Shown here in pieces: positions 12,441 through 25,191 of a stretch of 64,000 nt of DNA; the stretch's first letter is position 1; every line of letters starts with the position of its first letter. The stretch spans positions 1,326,630 to 1,390,629 of the forward strand of contig JACKQL020000010.1 in NCBI GenBank assembly GCA_018296165.2. Reading direction: 5' to 3'. The DNA is from Termitomyces sp. T153 (lineage: Eukaryota; Basidiomycota; Agaricomycetes; Agaricales; Lyophyllaceae). Under the pieces are notes generated by a model. It searched no databases and was not told where the DNA came from. It saw only the letters and a list, made by a program, of their open reading frames with translations. The position numbers and the translations under genes are program-made.

Positions 12441-14545
12441 CTCACGAGAAAAGACCAATACCTTGTCGTAGCCAATCCTCACTCATAAGAACAGTAGGAA
12501 TTCATCTCATAATTCATGTCGACATAATATACATATACGCCCATGAAATTTATTCGAGACGTGTGCGAACAAGATGCGAGCGGAAGTCGACGGCAAGGGC
12601 TAATTGAATGTCTGTTTCTATCGAAACGCGGGCTGGTCGATGGATATCTACACCCATTCTTACCAGCCCTGAAGCTGGAGGTTAACTTGAGTTTACATCT
12701 GGTCCAGACTCCCGTCTCATGATTCAAATTATTGAGTCCCATCCTGGCAGACGGGTCGTATCCTGATATCTTCGTAACTGCGATGTCGTTCATGAGATGT
12801 GACGCACCTAGGCTTCATCCCGTCGCAGAAAAATAATATGGAAAAGGACGTGAGAAATCTCACTACAAAAGCTTGGATACAATCTGATGTCAGACCATTT
12901 ATGCAAGTTTACTAGTCGCCTCGGATAACTCAACTCACTCTCCTTTGGAAAACATTCTTCGTCAAGATCATTATGGCGGCTTTCATATGGGATCGTTGGC
13001 ATGGTGTACGGTCGCTCGTAGACTTCTGGTCTGTGTCTCCAAGTTGCTGATCTGCAAACCTTGCCTCGAACCTCGAATGAGATATGTATTGTGCAACGCC
13101 GATGTTCCAAGTTCGGGATCAACTCGACGATCCTAACTCGCTACATAGCTCTCAAATCTCGCGGGATATTTGACCGCGCTGCCAATCTAATCAGCCCTCT
13201 TGAACACCACTTGTTGGACAAAAGACGCAGAAGGGCGACGTTCTCAGGAAAGTGTTCCTTGAAAGATTTCTCGTTGCGTAAGATAGTAAGATTTACCGTG
13301 CAGATCGTCCTCTCTAAGTTCATCAGGTCCGTATTGAGAGACATAGTTCAATCGACGAATCCGGGTGTCTTCGTCCTGGCCCGTTTGTGTACGAGCGAAT
13401 TGCTTTGTTCTCAGTTCCTTGAGCCCGCTGTAACCAGCTCCAAGGGTTTTTCGATGGAAAACTCGAGATGTGCAATGCAAGCGACATGTCTGGAGAATGA
13501 GCGAATCTCGTTCAGAAGGACTATGGAATGATCAAGGTCCGCAAGCAGGAATATGATGTGAGGGTCATCGCGTGAAAAGCCAAGATGGACGCGACCTTGA
13601 ATGTTTGCTTCTCAATGCGTGCGCAGATACAAAATGGGGGAGGGTCCAGGTCGAATAGATGGCAGGGAGGACACCCTTCGTGCTCGACCTGACCGGTAAC
13701 CTCCCAGGTTTGCCCTCAGTGATCACTGCTATGATGCTCTCCAAAATGAATCTACCCCAGACCCCCGCACCAGATTTTCCCGAGTCGCCGTGGCAAACTT
13801 TGGTGGGACCTAACATAGATAATGCCCTGGTGACGTGTTGAAGAATCTGTAATTGTCTATTGGGAAATGATTAAAAGCACTACACTGATGGATCATTGGA
13901 ATAACGTCTGAGCCCGGCGATATGAGGAGATCCTTGACCAGGTCAAAAAGTGTTTGAATTGATTAACAGATGCGGCCCATAAACCACCAGCTGGAGAAAC
14001 ACGAAGATAGTCTAGAAGGACTCGATACGTCAAAGTTTATGTCGGGATCCCGAGCTATCCCGAGGTGGTAGAACAAATACTAGCTTTTTGGGTTTCAGGG
14101 ACCTCGACGGCTCTCGACGGATAGTTGGACACATTGATTGTCGCCATCACAAATGGGGTACCCCAGTTACAACCATGAGATCAGAGTTTTCAAACCGACA
14201 TCAAGCCTGTATTTTACGAGAATGACAAGAAATGGATTAAGAGGTTGAACTGCATGACACTAAGATTGTCTAGTGATAAGCGGTGGTGGTTTGATCAAAA
14301 TCGATCAACGTTGATTTTGTAATCACCGGCGTCATCCGCGCCTACCCACTCCCTGATCTCGAGCTAGTGTCCTTGTTCTACAAATGGACTTCACATTGTT
14401 CTTACATTTCATCTACTCCACTTTTCTGTAATTAAAAGGCTAAACTTTTTGTTCGTCTACCCCTCGATATGAAACTTCTAAGTTTCCTTTCAAAGTTTAT
14501 CGTGACAGACCAACACTCCTTATCTTCCTCCACGCACACCCACTA
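12441..14545. other. Spacer between tandem paralogues, possible gene relics
   Basis: On the minus strand, 12808-13560 contains several broken protein-like stretches in different frames (for example SIVLLNEIRSFSRHVACIAH and KEHFPENVALLRLLSNKWCS), which I could not join into one gene. On the plus strand, 13659-13841 has a 60-residue frame. All are unrecognised. The last ~170 bp resembles the promoter of gene A. Confidence 0.35.
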
Positions 14546-16046
14546 ATGCCAACTCCGGCGGACATTTATTTGATGAAGGTGCTTGGTTATAATATATTGA
14601 CTCACATCACTAGAATGATTACTGTTACCTTTTTATTCGGTGCGTAGCTTTGGATGTTATTATGTATCTAAAACTGACGACCTGACGAAAGGAACCTTTG
14701 TGATAATCTTTTTGGCCACAGCTACAACAATGATGTACGCTATCGCACGATGCTGTATGAATTTGATATCATTACCTCATGCCCTCCCCAGAAAACGCGG
14801 CTTGAAGTCACTGCCATCGATCATCATTTTCTCTACGATAGTCATCAACTTCATTCTTGTCTCCACCTCTTTGGCTTGTGATACGACTCTATTTGTCCGA
14901 TATGTCAGATATACATTCTTGGACCAGACCGCTACGACATTCAATAGCAAGACAATTTCAGAGTTCAGCAAGATCTCTTGGCGATACGCTATTGTTCAGA
15001 CGACTTTACAGCAGCTCATGGTACGGAATGAAAAGGTCTCTAAATCTATTGTTTCTACTAAACATCATTCCAGCTGACGTTGAGTGACTCTGTCGTTATC
15101 TGGAGAGCATGGGTTCTCGTTCCAAAAAGGTGGATGATGGCGCTCCCTATTGTCCTCGTGGTTGGAAGTACTGGTCAGTAATCAAACACTGTGAGCTCGA
15201 TGTGCTGACCACATGTCACTTCAGTTTGCGGCTTCACATATGTAGCATTCTTTTCCTCAAATTTTCGCTGGTTCATAGCTTCCATAAACGTTAACATGAG
15301 CCCGGTCCATCTCATGCGCGATGCTTCGTTAGCTTTGTCATTCCTAGCCAATACCTGTGCCACTCTCCTGATAGCCCATACCTTATGGTAGGTTTACTAT
15401 CTCTTTCCGTTATGCACCACTGGCTGAGCATTCCTTGGTTAGGTTGCACCTAAGATCGCGAAAGGTACTCATCCTCCACAAGAAGCCTCCCAAAGTCCTC
15501 AAAGCCCTCGCCATCATCATAGATACGGGTGTCGCTTTTCTCTTGCTCCAGGTATATTTGTTTCCAGAATATGGACGAAATAATCCGAATTAACCCGGAG
15601 ACATAGGGACTAGCCATCGCACTGGAATTTCTTCCTTTCAACCACTATTCAGCCTTCGATTTCTTTCAAAGCGTCATCTCTAGCGCATATGTATCATTAA
15701 CTGTGAGTCTGACGCAGACTGTACTTCCGACTCTCGAATCGTTGACCTCGTAATACTCTCGTGATCATAGGGGATGTATTCAACGATTGTCATCTACCTT
15801 GTCAACCAGCAGCGTTCTCTTGTCGAAGCATTCGAGCTCAGCGATCCCAACGCTAACGGTACACCTGAGGTACCCTTCGACCGAACGATTACTATTGGCC
15901 CTCTTGAACTTGCACGCCCGGTATCATCAGCCGATTCCATTTCACTGACAGATGTATCGGACACGGGCGTCACAGACACTGCCAAAGGCACTATCATTAT
16001 CCCCTTTGACTCCTCTGCACGAGACAAGACCCAGGATATGGTGTAA
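14546..16046 (+). CDS. Multispanning membrane protein, tandem paralogue B
   Basis: Model join(14546..14639,14692..14734,14792..15020,15074..15173,15225..15387,15443..15551,15607..15702,15771..16046), 369 aa. The first seven exons have exactly the lengths of gene A (94, 43, 229, 100, 163, 109, 96 nt) with the same phases, while intron sequences have diverged. Shared landmarks: MPTPADIYLMKVLGYNIL at the start, DQTATTFNSKT, DSVVIWRAWVLVP, DASLALSFLANT, LHKKPPKVLKAL, YLVNQQRSLVEAF. About six or seven membrane spans. The C-tail after the last span diverges most, both in length and sequence. Function unknown; the pair is a recent tandem duplication whose reading frames are both kept. Confidence 0.78.
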
Positions 16047-19000
16047 GCCATCAACATAAGTGAGTACCCTTATACTCTGACCCACGTAATTCACTCACAA
16101 GAGCAATAGGGCTTCACCGCTCGTCTCGGTCACAACGCGTACTCGTCAAACCAAGTATGACCAAGATGCGAATGTACATCGCTGCTTCGTTGGGTCGCAT
16201 TGTCATCTATGGCGACCGCATGGATGTGTATTGCTGTTTGAAGATGGCTGATGTATGGATATCGCACCCATTCCAACTAGACCCATAGCTGAGGGATGTC
16301 TGGCCAATGGCCATAAATTGAGTGGATTACATCTAGTACAGAATCCGATTGACAATCAATCATTGTTTGGGCCTGACTGCGTGCTCCTTCGCCACCTTGA
16401 GTCGATGACGGATATCAGAATGTTGGATTGTTGCTCATACGATGGGCAGATGATTATGCATGATGCGAGATCGGAACGGCCACATTTGATAGCCTCACAA
16501 TGGCGTAAAGATTTCTCTTGAAATGTTTTTGACCCATAAACCGATCGGTGAGGCCACGGTTGTGGCGAGGGGAGGTCCTCGGACTGGCATCATAAAAATC
16601 GCCTGACCATGTCTGATCCTGTTTCAAATTTGTTAGTAAGCCTCTTTTTTCGCTTTCCAACTTGCCCTGAAAGAACCTGCACATTTTTTGGGCACTACAT
16701 TTCTTTGTTGAACAAGGAACGACGGCATAGCTATTCTGTTCGAAACCTACATGATTAATTTGATGTTCTTGTGTCCATGTCTGAGTTCCTTGCGGATGTA
16801 CGGCCGAAGGTTTGTGGTACATGTGCTACATCTGGACTTGTGCAGACATGGTGTTAACATATATTCCTTCAAATGGTATGAAACCGAGGACTTAGAAGCC
16901 GGGGCTGTTGATGCCGATCTGATTCGTCTCTCCTGATCAATTAACTCCTGATCCATATCGCACTCATTTATCCACTTTCAGGGTCTCCTTTCTTTATATC
17001 CATGGCTCAATTGGGTGCTAAGTTTTTCTATTTTGTCTGACATATCGATATATTGAAAACAGTAAGTGTCCTTAATTATCTCCAGTAACATGTGGACGCA
17101 TCATGCATCAAGTTTGACCTGTGTCATCCCGGAGCTTATGTATTATGATTCTACCCGCGAACGAGGTCATCAGGCCTCAGGCACAATCGAAGAGATTCTC
17201 AATGAGGTCATGACACCCTGTTTTGTCGCGATTCAGCTATGGTGAATCACCGGGCTTCGCAGTGTTCTCGTTAAAAGCTTTCATTTCTTTCTTTGAAAGC
17301 AATAACAGTATATAATTTTAGATAAGACGCCTGTCGATTTGCATTCGGCCGTTATCAACGTGCTAAATGCTTCTGTAAATGATTCATCTCCTTATCAGTT
17401 GCTTTCGGAAACTTACGCCTTCATAAGTACGATGGAGCATCTTTGCTCATTTTAGGCTTCAGCATCCCTCTGCTGTTGAACCATGTGAGACACCATGGAT
17501 GTTTTCTTTGACGTGTCTGACGAATTACAGTTGGGCTTGGCTGTCAATCAGGTGGCCGTTTGAGCGCAGTAATTGATTCTCCTACGTGTGTATGCATTTC
17601 TGAACATGTCAACCCGTCTCCTCTTTGTACGGATGGGATTGTCAGTTTACATATACGCTTCAGCGAGACTATTCTTCAACAATGTCCTTCATTCTCTTCA
17701 TGGGCGCATTCAGTACTCATTATTAATATTTTCTCATGCTTCGTGACCCACTTAAAGCATTTCTACTATTTACTCAAAACCGCTGTCATATGTGAAAGGG
17801 TGAATCTGACTTCCATTACTATTACTTACTCGATCCGAGTTTCGAATGTCATCATGCCTTACTCTTCCTAGTTCAGGGGACTCATGTCAAATTGGTCAGA
17901 TTACCAAGTTTAACGACACACATGGTTCCACTACACCTCAATACATCTCTGAAACTCTGAGTTCACTTCCTCGGCGACTTACTCGATACGGCCCTCAACT
18001 AGGTCTTTCGCCTGAAGCGGCCCGGGCTTCATATCAACGACTTCATCCCCTTATTGCCTTCTACTTATATGGAACGATTCACCATGAATAATACCCTTAG
18101 AGTCCATTCCGCAAAGTCATCTCCATCCATTTTCTACATTCGCAACCTCTCCTATTCCTTATTTGCTTCCTAGAATAGTGAAGCTCATATTACTTGCCGC
18201 CTTAAGCTTTATTACGGTCTACGATCATGCTGCAAGCTCCTGTGGCGTGCAACTCATGTTGGTGTTCTTCGCGACATACAAGCTCGTTGAAATATGCTCT
18301 TGAGAAAAGGACGTTCCGGCATTCACCTTTCCTCAAGTGAAGTCGACGCGGCATATACTTACTTCTAGATCATACAAATATCCAGAAATGCCGTAGCTTG
18401 TAGCTAAACTACGATTTCTGATGTTCACTTTCGCAGCCCCGTAATCGGGGCATTGCCAATTACGGCAGCGACACATGGGATTTCTGTGTTCTTTGCAGCG
18501 ACTGTTCCCAGACGGAGTTTTACTCACTTCCTTTCAGAGCGGACACATGCCTTTCGGGTTAATGGTCCCACTCGTGGCTTTTCCTCGAACATGATATCTG
18601 GATCCATCAACTTCTCAATTTTCGAGCCAGAACAACGGCGGTGCGAGTTCAAAAACTTTTGCCGAGGCCTTACAGATCGATCAAACCCTCTCTATGCGGC
18701 TGTTTCTGCAAACAGCCATCGAAGGAGTGAATTGTTTCACTTTATTTTCATCATTATGATGAGTATGGTGCGATCTCATGGAGTAGGTTCCTCCATGCGG
18801 ATGTTATTTCGAATCTGAGTTCGGGTGGGTGAATTTAGCCCATGGACCGCCCAATACCTAAGTTTTATGCACAAGAGTCTTTGTCTACCTAGTAAGACTT
18901 GAAATACAATAAAAAGCGTACTGAATTCTGAGAAGTAGTACTACACGATATCATGATTGGTAACAAGAACTTGAAGCGTTTGAAGAAAAGAAAATTATCG

Positions 19001-20608
19001 CTTGGGGCACTATTTAACACTCTCTGATGTAGTCCTTGACAGCTGATCAACGTCATATGATGTTTGGTTTGAATGAACTTGCTCTTCTGGTACCATTTCG
19101 ATAGATATATCTTTTGACGCATGCCAGTGCGGAAATTCTGTAATTAGAAACTGTTGGAAATGTGTACCAGTGTTGATCCAGATTCAACCGTAGGGAAAGT
19201 CAGACCTTCCAGGCATCTTGTGGTCCTCGTCGAGAAATGCAGGGTATACGTCAGTAATGGCCTTCATGGTCAATGAAAGGAGAGTTGATGGCGTCTGTGG
19301 ACTATTGTGGCTACCCGGACGACGGACGGTGCGAGGGGTACGTTTGTGTGAGGTTTACCTATCCAGTTCGAAATTATGATTGATATCCGTACGCATAGTA
19401 CAATAAGCATCAATAGATGTCGAATATCTTCGAATACCCGTCATCATGTATAACACAGATCACAGTTGATCGATGGCTGATTGAAGATGATCATGATACA
19501 TAAACATCTTCCAAACCACCTTGAAACATTGCCACAATTCGCTCGCGCAGATCAGCTGTCATAGTGCTACATGTCGCTATGTAGGATACCTGTCAACGCC
19601 CAGAGCGCCTGCAAATTGCATAACCTCTACCTTTATATTGCCCTCTATATCCGAGAAAATTTATATGCATCAGTGATCGTGGCGCAGACGTCATCAGACA
19701 TAGCCCGGGAACGCCATGGTGTCCACGAGCCATCAAATTCACCAATGAGGCGGTCCGGGATATCCTGGTTTGCTGGTACAAAGATAGATATGATCTCTTG
19801 GAAGTTGCAAGGACTGCCACACTCTCACTGTGGGAGTTCGTTGCCATTCATCTGGGTTCGGTCACAAGATAAAGGCTAAAGCTACTCGGCAAGGGTGGCT
19901 ACCGCAGCTCTGAGGCTTGGGGAGAAGGGTCTTGCTAGTTATCATGACCCTCTTTGCCTCGTGATATCGCTGACAAGAGCGCCGATGGCCGACTGTTGAC
20001 ATACTCCTATTCCAACTACAGTGATTGTCATCGGTAGGATCTAACACTGCCATGATCATACGCTGGTGATATGTATCCGCTCGTTGCCGAGAATTTCGGC
20101 AGTCGCCCGGCTCGCGAGAACGGTGAAATAGAATCCCGAATGTGGAATAGAAAAAATACTTTCTGGACACTTCCCATATGTAGCAGTCGACATATCCTAG
20201 TCACAGCCATGGCAGTGATCATAGATTCCGCTGACATAGCACAAAAGAAAACTGCGATATCAAAGGAGCGACACACCGGAGATGTTTTCATTTAGCAAGC
20301 TTGCATTTAACTTTACGGAGGAACATTGACTCCGGAAAAGCCGACATGATACGCTGGGAACAAAAGGCAGATGTTCGTCACACCATCGGCATGTCGATAA
20401 ATGGCAGGTTCCAGTGTTGCAAGCGAGTGGGTGCTCAAGCTCGAGTCTGAGAGCATGGCTGTGTGAACGGAACTTCGCCGCTCCTCTGGAATATCAGTAA
20501 CAGCGAGCCTGGCTTGATCACAGACTTCAGAGGCCATAGCTCACTATCGTAGCGGTCATTAGTCGTCGCTTTTTCCCGACTTCAATCGGGGGTGATGTCA
20601 GCAAGACG
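16047..20608. other. Long gene-poor region
   Basis: I find no supported gene in about 4.5 kb. A minus-strand stretch at 16454-16956 has two plausible frames (start MDQELIDQERRIRSAS) and possible short introns, but the junction phases do not settle. Frames between 17.5 and 20.5 kb are short and lack splice continuity. Confidence 0.4.
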
Positions 20609-20901
20609 TTAAACATCGAAAAACTCGTCTTCTCGATCTGAGGCTGAACTGTCGCGATCGACTATAATCTCCATTCTTCTGTTGTCAGTATAAGTTAGGA
20701 ATGTGGTGATGAATGGGGAAAGCATTGAATGAATGTCGTAAACCGTCGGAACCTACGTCCCGGATAATCGAGGTGTCCAAACCTTGAGTTTAAGGGCACA
20801 CGCCACTCGCAGTCATTATGACAAGAAATAGAAATTTCGGACAGAGTAAAGTCACGGAATCTAGAAGGCAGATTTTTGACAAACATACGTGACTCAGCCA
20901 T
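20609..20901 (-). CDS. Putative 72-residue protein, two exons
   Basis: Model complement(join(20609..20678,20753..20901)) with a 74-nt GT-AG intron in a consistent phase. The product begins MAESRMFVKNLPSRFRDF, has a central CHNDCEW segment, and ends with an acidic tail (DRDSSASDREDEFFDV). No family is recognised, and there is no signal peptide or membrane span. Support is only the clean junction, acidic C-terminus and stop, so it may be chance. Confidence 0.3.
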
Positions 20902-22516
20902 AGCTAGAAGCTAGCTGCTGAAGGTTAAAGTGTTTACAATTTGTTGGACGTAGAATCACCGTAGGGCGTTAGTGACATAAAACCGAATCAGAACGCGGAA
21001 ATTGAAGAGGACCCTGAAGAAATAAGGATGAGAAAAGAAGGAAGAACAAAACGCTATCTCCGCGGACATAATCACAGAGTGGCATTATTGTGGCACTTTA
21101 TTCATTCATTAATTACGTTTGAGTTGCGGTAACGGTGCGGAATGGATGTGTCAGAAAAAGGCCGCGGGAAGGGAGTCATTTATCTCCGTTCCTTCGTACA
21201 AGTTTCTGTCTTTTTTTCTTTTCGATTTACCACTGTGTTTGGCAAACCCCTTCCGCGTTCCAAACTTTGATGAGATGTGAGGTGCGTAGATTAATTAGTT
21301 GAAGGTGAATATACGTAATCCAGATGAATGTAGGGAGAGAAAGACTCGAGTGAGAAAGGATAAGTGTCGATAGATACGACATGACACACCCATCATCACC
21401 GTAAATGTATTCCCAAGTATTCCATTTCGGAAGGACATATACCCGCGAGCCTCTTTCTCCTTCTTTGCCCTTAAATCCAATTTGATTCATTCTAGAAGAT
21501 GAAAATGAGTCAACAACTCGGAACCATACCGCACTGCCGAAGTCTATTTCTCGCTTCCCTGTTACCTTTTTCCGTTAAAGCACTTATACGAGGCCGAGGC
21601 CAGGTCTCTCCGATCGCGATGATAAGTGACCGTATGTTGTGTGTACTACGGCCGGCCCATATGATCGCTCGAACTAGCCGATTTCATCTCCTGAAACGAC
21701 CGGCACTGGCTCGATACGATACAGGCCTGTCTGATTTCATTCACTCTAGACACACGGGTGTGGGTAGGTTGATCGTCACATACACACGGTTACACGGGCG
21801 GATAGGAATAGGATAATTATGGTGGCGTTTTGTCATAAGCTTAGACCTTCGATATGTCGTATACACAAGAAACACCGAGCCTCTTTTCAATTTTCTAGAG
21901 TCGGGTCGGGTGGGGCCCATGGTGTCTATCCCACATTCCTATGGTTAAAGTTTGATAAATAATCATATTGGCCATCATCTTCGATTCCTAGCCGTCTTGC
22001 CCCCTCCAAATTTAGTTTAGGAATTTGTGGTTTCAGATTGCAGGAGGAGGTGAGGTGTCATATGCGTATCTGTGGATGGGTATGATGATCAGAGGGTGCG
22101 TGGTTGGTCCACATGGTTACAACTCGCATTATCATCAGCCGTCCCGTGAATTCCGGTACTCACTCGATGCGGGTAAAGAGAACGGTGCCCTCACATAATA
22201 GAAAATAAATGCCGTTACGTGACAGAACGGGTATCCAAAGTATGTTCGCCTATATTTTATTACTTTTCCTACAGAAACAAATAAATAGGGGAGTTAGTGA
22301 GTAGGTATTTAACTTTTGATAAATGTATGCCTTCAATTATGATTTTATTTTCCTCACACATAGTACCATACTGTAACAGTGGCGGTATAGTTTTAGTCCT
22401 GGTGCGGACCTGTGCCTATGGGGGAAAAAAAATGAATGGAGGTTGAGCCGCACATATCACGAGGGTGCAGAACCGATTTGACGTACTCACCACTCTTCCA
22501 GCTCTTTCATGCTCAA

Positions 22517-23235
22517 ACTATAGGTCTGATCACCAGTTTACGAAAAGAGTCTATCACCGTAACCGCCGGCAGCAACACGAAATAAATCTGTTCCAGAGCT
22601 CGGTTCGAAATGAAGGATAAGTCGTGGCTCACGCAACATACTTTATTGAAGCAAGAAGTCGATGATAGTGCGTATAACGGGTTACCGAACCCATTGACGT
22701 AACTCACTCTGATACTCATGCTGGCCTCTTCCATACTCATCCGAGTCTGATCGCCATTTACGAGATACTCATGTCTGCCTCACCCACCCATTTCTCCGAG
22801 TCGTCGTCGAAACAATCGGCTCAAAGCGGGCCTGTTCTATGCCTTTCACAAGACACAGGACCACCCAGCTGGTATACTATAGGCCTGATCCACGATTTAC
22901 GAAAAGCAGTCCATCATTCACCATAACCGCCGGCAGCAACTACGAAATACATGAATCCGTTTCAGAGCTCGGTTCGATACGGTTTGAGGGGGGGGGTGTA
23001 GTCGCAAGGCCTTTCAAGACATTAAATTCCTTATTGAAGCAAGGTCAATGATGGGTACGTATAACGAGGTACCGAACCCATTGACGTAACCTAGTCTCTG
23101 ATACTCATGCTATAACTCATCCGCGTCTGATCGCCATTTACGAAGGGATGTGATGTGAACGTTGCCTCACGCTCACGCTCACGCATCCGTCGTTCGAAAC
23201 ACGAAACAATCAGCTCAAATCGGGCCCGTTTACAT
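22517..23235. repeat. Imperfect tandem duplication, ~320-360 bp units
   Basis: Unit 1 (about 22517-22836) and unit 2 (about 22876-23235) share ordered blocks: tttacgaaaag, accgccggcagcaac, cagagctcggttcga, aacccattgacgtaac, tctgatcgccatttacga, and acaatcnngctcaaa. Unit 2 carries small insertions including a G-run. Confidence 0.7.
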
Positions 23236-24499
23236 ACCCCACCCCCACCCCCTTTTCTTTATTTTCGCGTTGGATTTTCTTTCCCAGAACAACAGAAATG
23301 GGAATTGGAATTTTCGTGAGTCACCAAGTCGGTGATTCCTACGTAAACCAAAACTGGGTTAATAATATGGTGTGATAAGGATTATACTCTTGCTTGACTA
23401 AGACCTTACTTACTTACCGTAGGGCCGGGGATGGCTGGCGATCCCTATCTTGCTAGTCACCTGAGAGTCGCACTCTCGAGCGCCTCCGTCCAAGCCGGCA
23501 CACATCGTTCAATGGGGGGGATCTGCACAGCACTATTGTTTAATTCAGACCGAGATGAAAAAAAAAAAAAGAATTCGGAACTTGGCGCTGGCACTTGTCC
23601 TTTCCTCATCGCATCGCCCGTACGTACGTAGCATCCCTAAGCAGATATTCAGAGTTCAATCACTCATTCATTCACTCATGCCTACCTACCTACGCGCAAC
23701 AAATGACTAGGGATGATATCGATGCCAGCACTACATCCATGCTCACAACTTACACTGAAACGCAGAGAATAACAGTCTGGATAATCATATCCGAAGCCCC
23801 CCCCCTCAATATCCACAATGTCCGATAAAGACGGGGTAAGTCACGATAGTCATGAGCATGAGTTCGTTCGTTCAGTGGGGCCGCAGCTGCAGTTATGTAA
23901 TGTAATGTTATGTATAACTCGGGTTGGGTAAGTTAGGGTATGTATAAAGGTGGTCGATGTTATGGTTTATGTTCTTGATTCGGAGATGTTTATGGTTATG
24001 GTGGATTTGTCTCCGTACATGCCGGCTGGCGGCGACAAATCGTGATTTCGGGCGGTTGAGGGGCTTAGGAGGGTGGGTGGGTGGGGTAGATAAGCTAGGA
24101 TAGGATGGGATGGGATTAGTATATCAGACATGACTTCTTGATTTCTTGGTTTGTTGGTTTGTTGGAGCGATGGGTATGGGTTTATGGAATTTTAGAAGCG
24201 TGGAGTGGGGTGTTGGTGGAGTTATGAAGTATGAGCATGGCAATGGATCGTATCGTATCGTATCGTATCATATGCACTTACTCCGTGATTATGATACGAT
24301 GGATCGTGTGATTTATACATTGGGATCCTTGCTCCGAGTTCTGAATTGAATTGTACTAGTTACGATTACGAAAGTTTGATCATGGAGCGAGGAAGTTTCA
24401 TAAATCATAAATGATAAACCATAACTTGATTTTTTTTTCTTAGCATGGCTATGCGTATCATATGATATGATAGAACTTGAACGTTGAACCATAACATGA

Positions 24500-25085
24500 A
24501 ATCAGGCAGTTGTGAGATGCCACTTTGGATTATTGATATGATATGATGGATGGATGGATTTCCAGGCTAAGCTAGTACGCACTTTATACGTATATAAATT
24601 ATCGTATACACCCCACGTACATTATCGATGTCAAATCCAATGATTACGCCGCCTATACATTGTACGAATAGACAGCGGGCGAGTATCAATGAAACGCCGT
24701 AACTGACGTGCGGTCTCTCTCTACTCTAATCAAAATCTGCGAACAATACTGACTGAATTCACTGGTGAATTCGCTAGTTCGGCATGCAGGGCTATGCAGG
24801 ACAGCCTATCATCATAAGATGAGATGAGATCAGGCAGTTGTGAGACGACAGTTTGGGTTATTGATATGATATGATGGATGTATTCCAGGCTAAGCTAGTA
24901 CGCACATTATACAAATCACAAAAAAACCGTATACACCCAGCCAGCCAGCCCACGAACAATATCGATTAAACCACGGCGAGTATGAATGAACGCCCTACCC
25001 GCGTGTTGTGCGCTAATCAGAGTCTACGTCTACGAACGAGAACGAGAACAATACGATTTCGGCCGGCAGGCATGCAGGCCCATGA
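24500..25085. repeat. Imperfect tandem duplication, ~330 bp period
   Basis: The block atcaggcagttgtgaga, then ttattgatatgatatgatgg, then ccaggctaagctagtacgca occurs at about 24500 and again at about 24830. Weaker similarity continues to the ggcatgcaggc block near 24780 and 25068. Confidence 0.7.
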
Positions 25086-25149
25086 TTATTCCGTTAGCGA
25101 AATGAACAGCAAGTACAGCGAGTTACAATTGGTTGCGTGATACAATTAC

Positions 25150-25191
25150 AATGAACAATGAACAATGAACAATGAACAATGAACAATGAAT
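25150..25191. repeat. Short tandem repeat (GAACAAT)n
   Basis: Five direct copies of a 7-bp unit. Confidence 0.9.

Noticed and set aside
13659..13841. 60-codon plus-strand frame
   Set aside because: Reads smoothly but has no partner exons or known motif.
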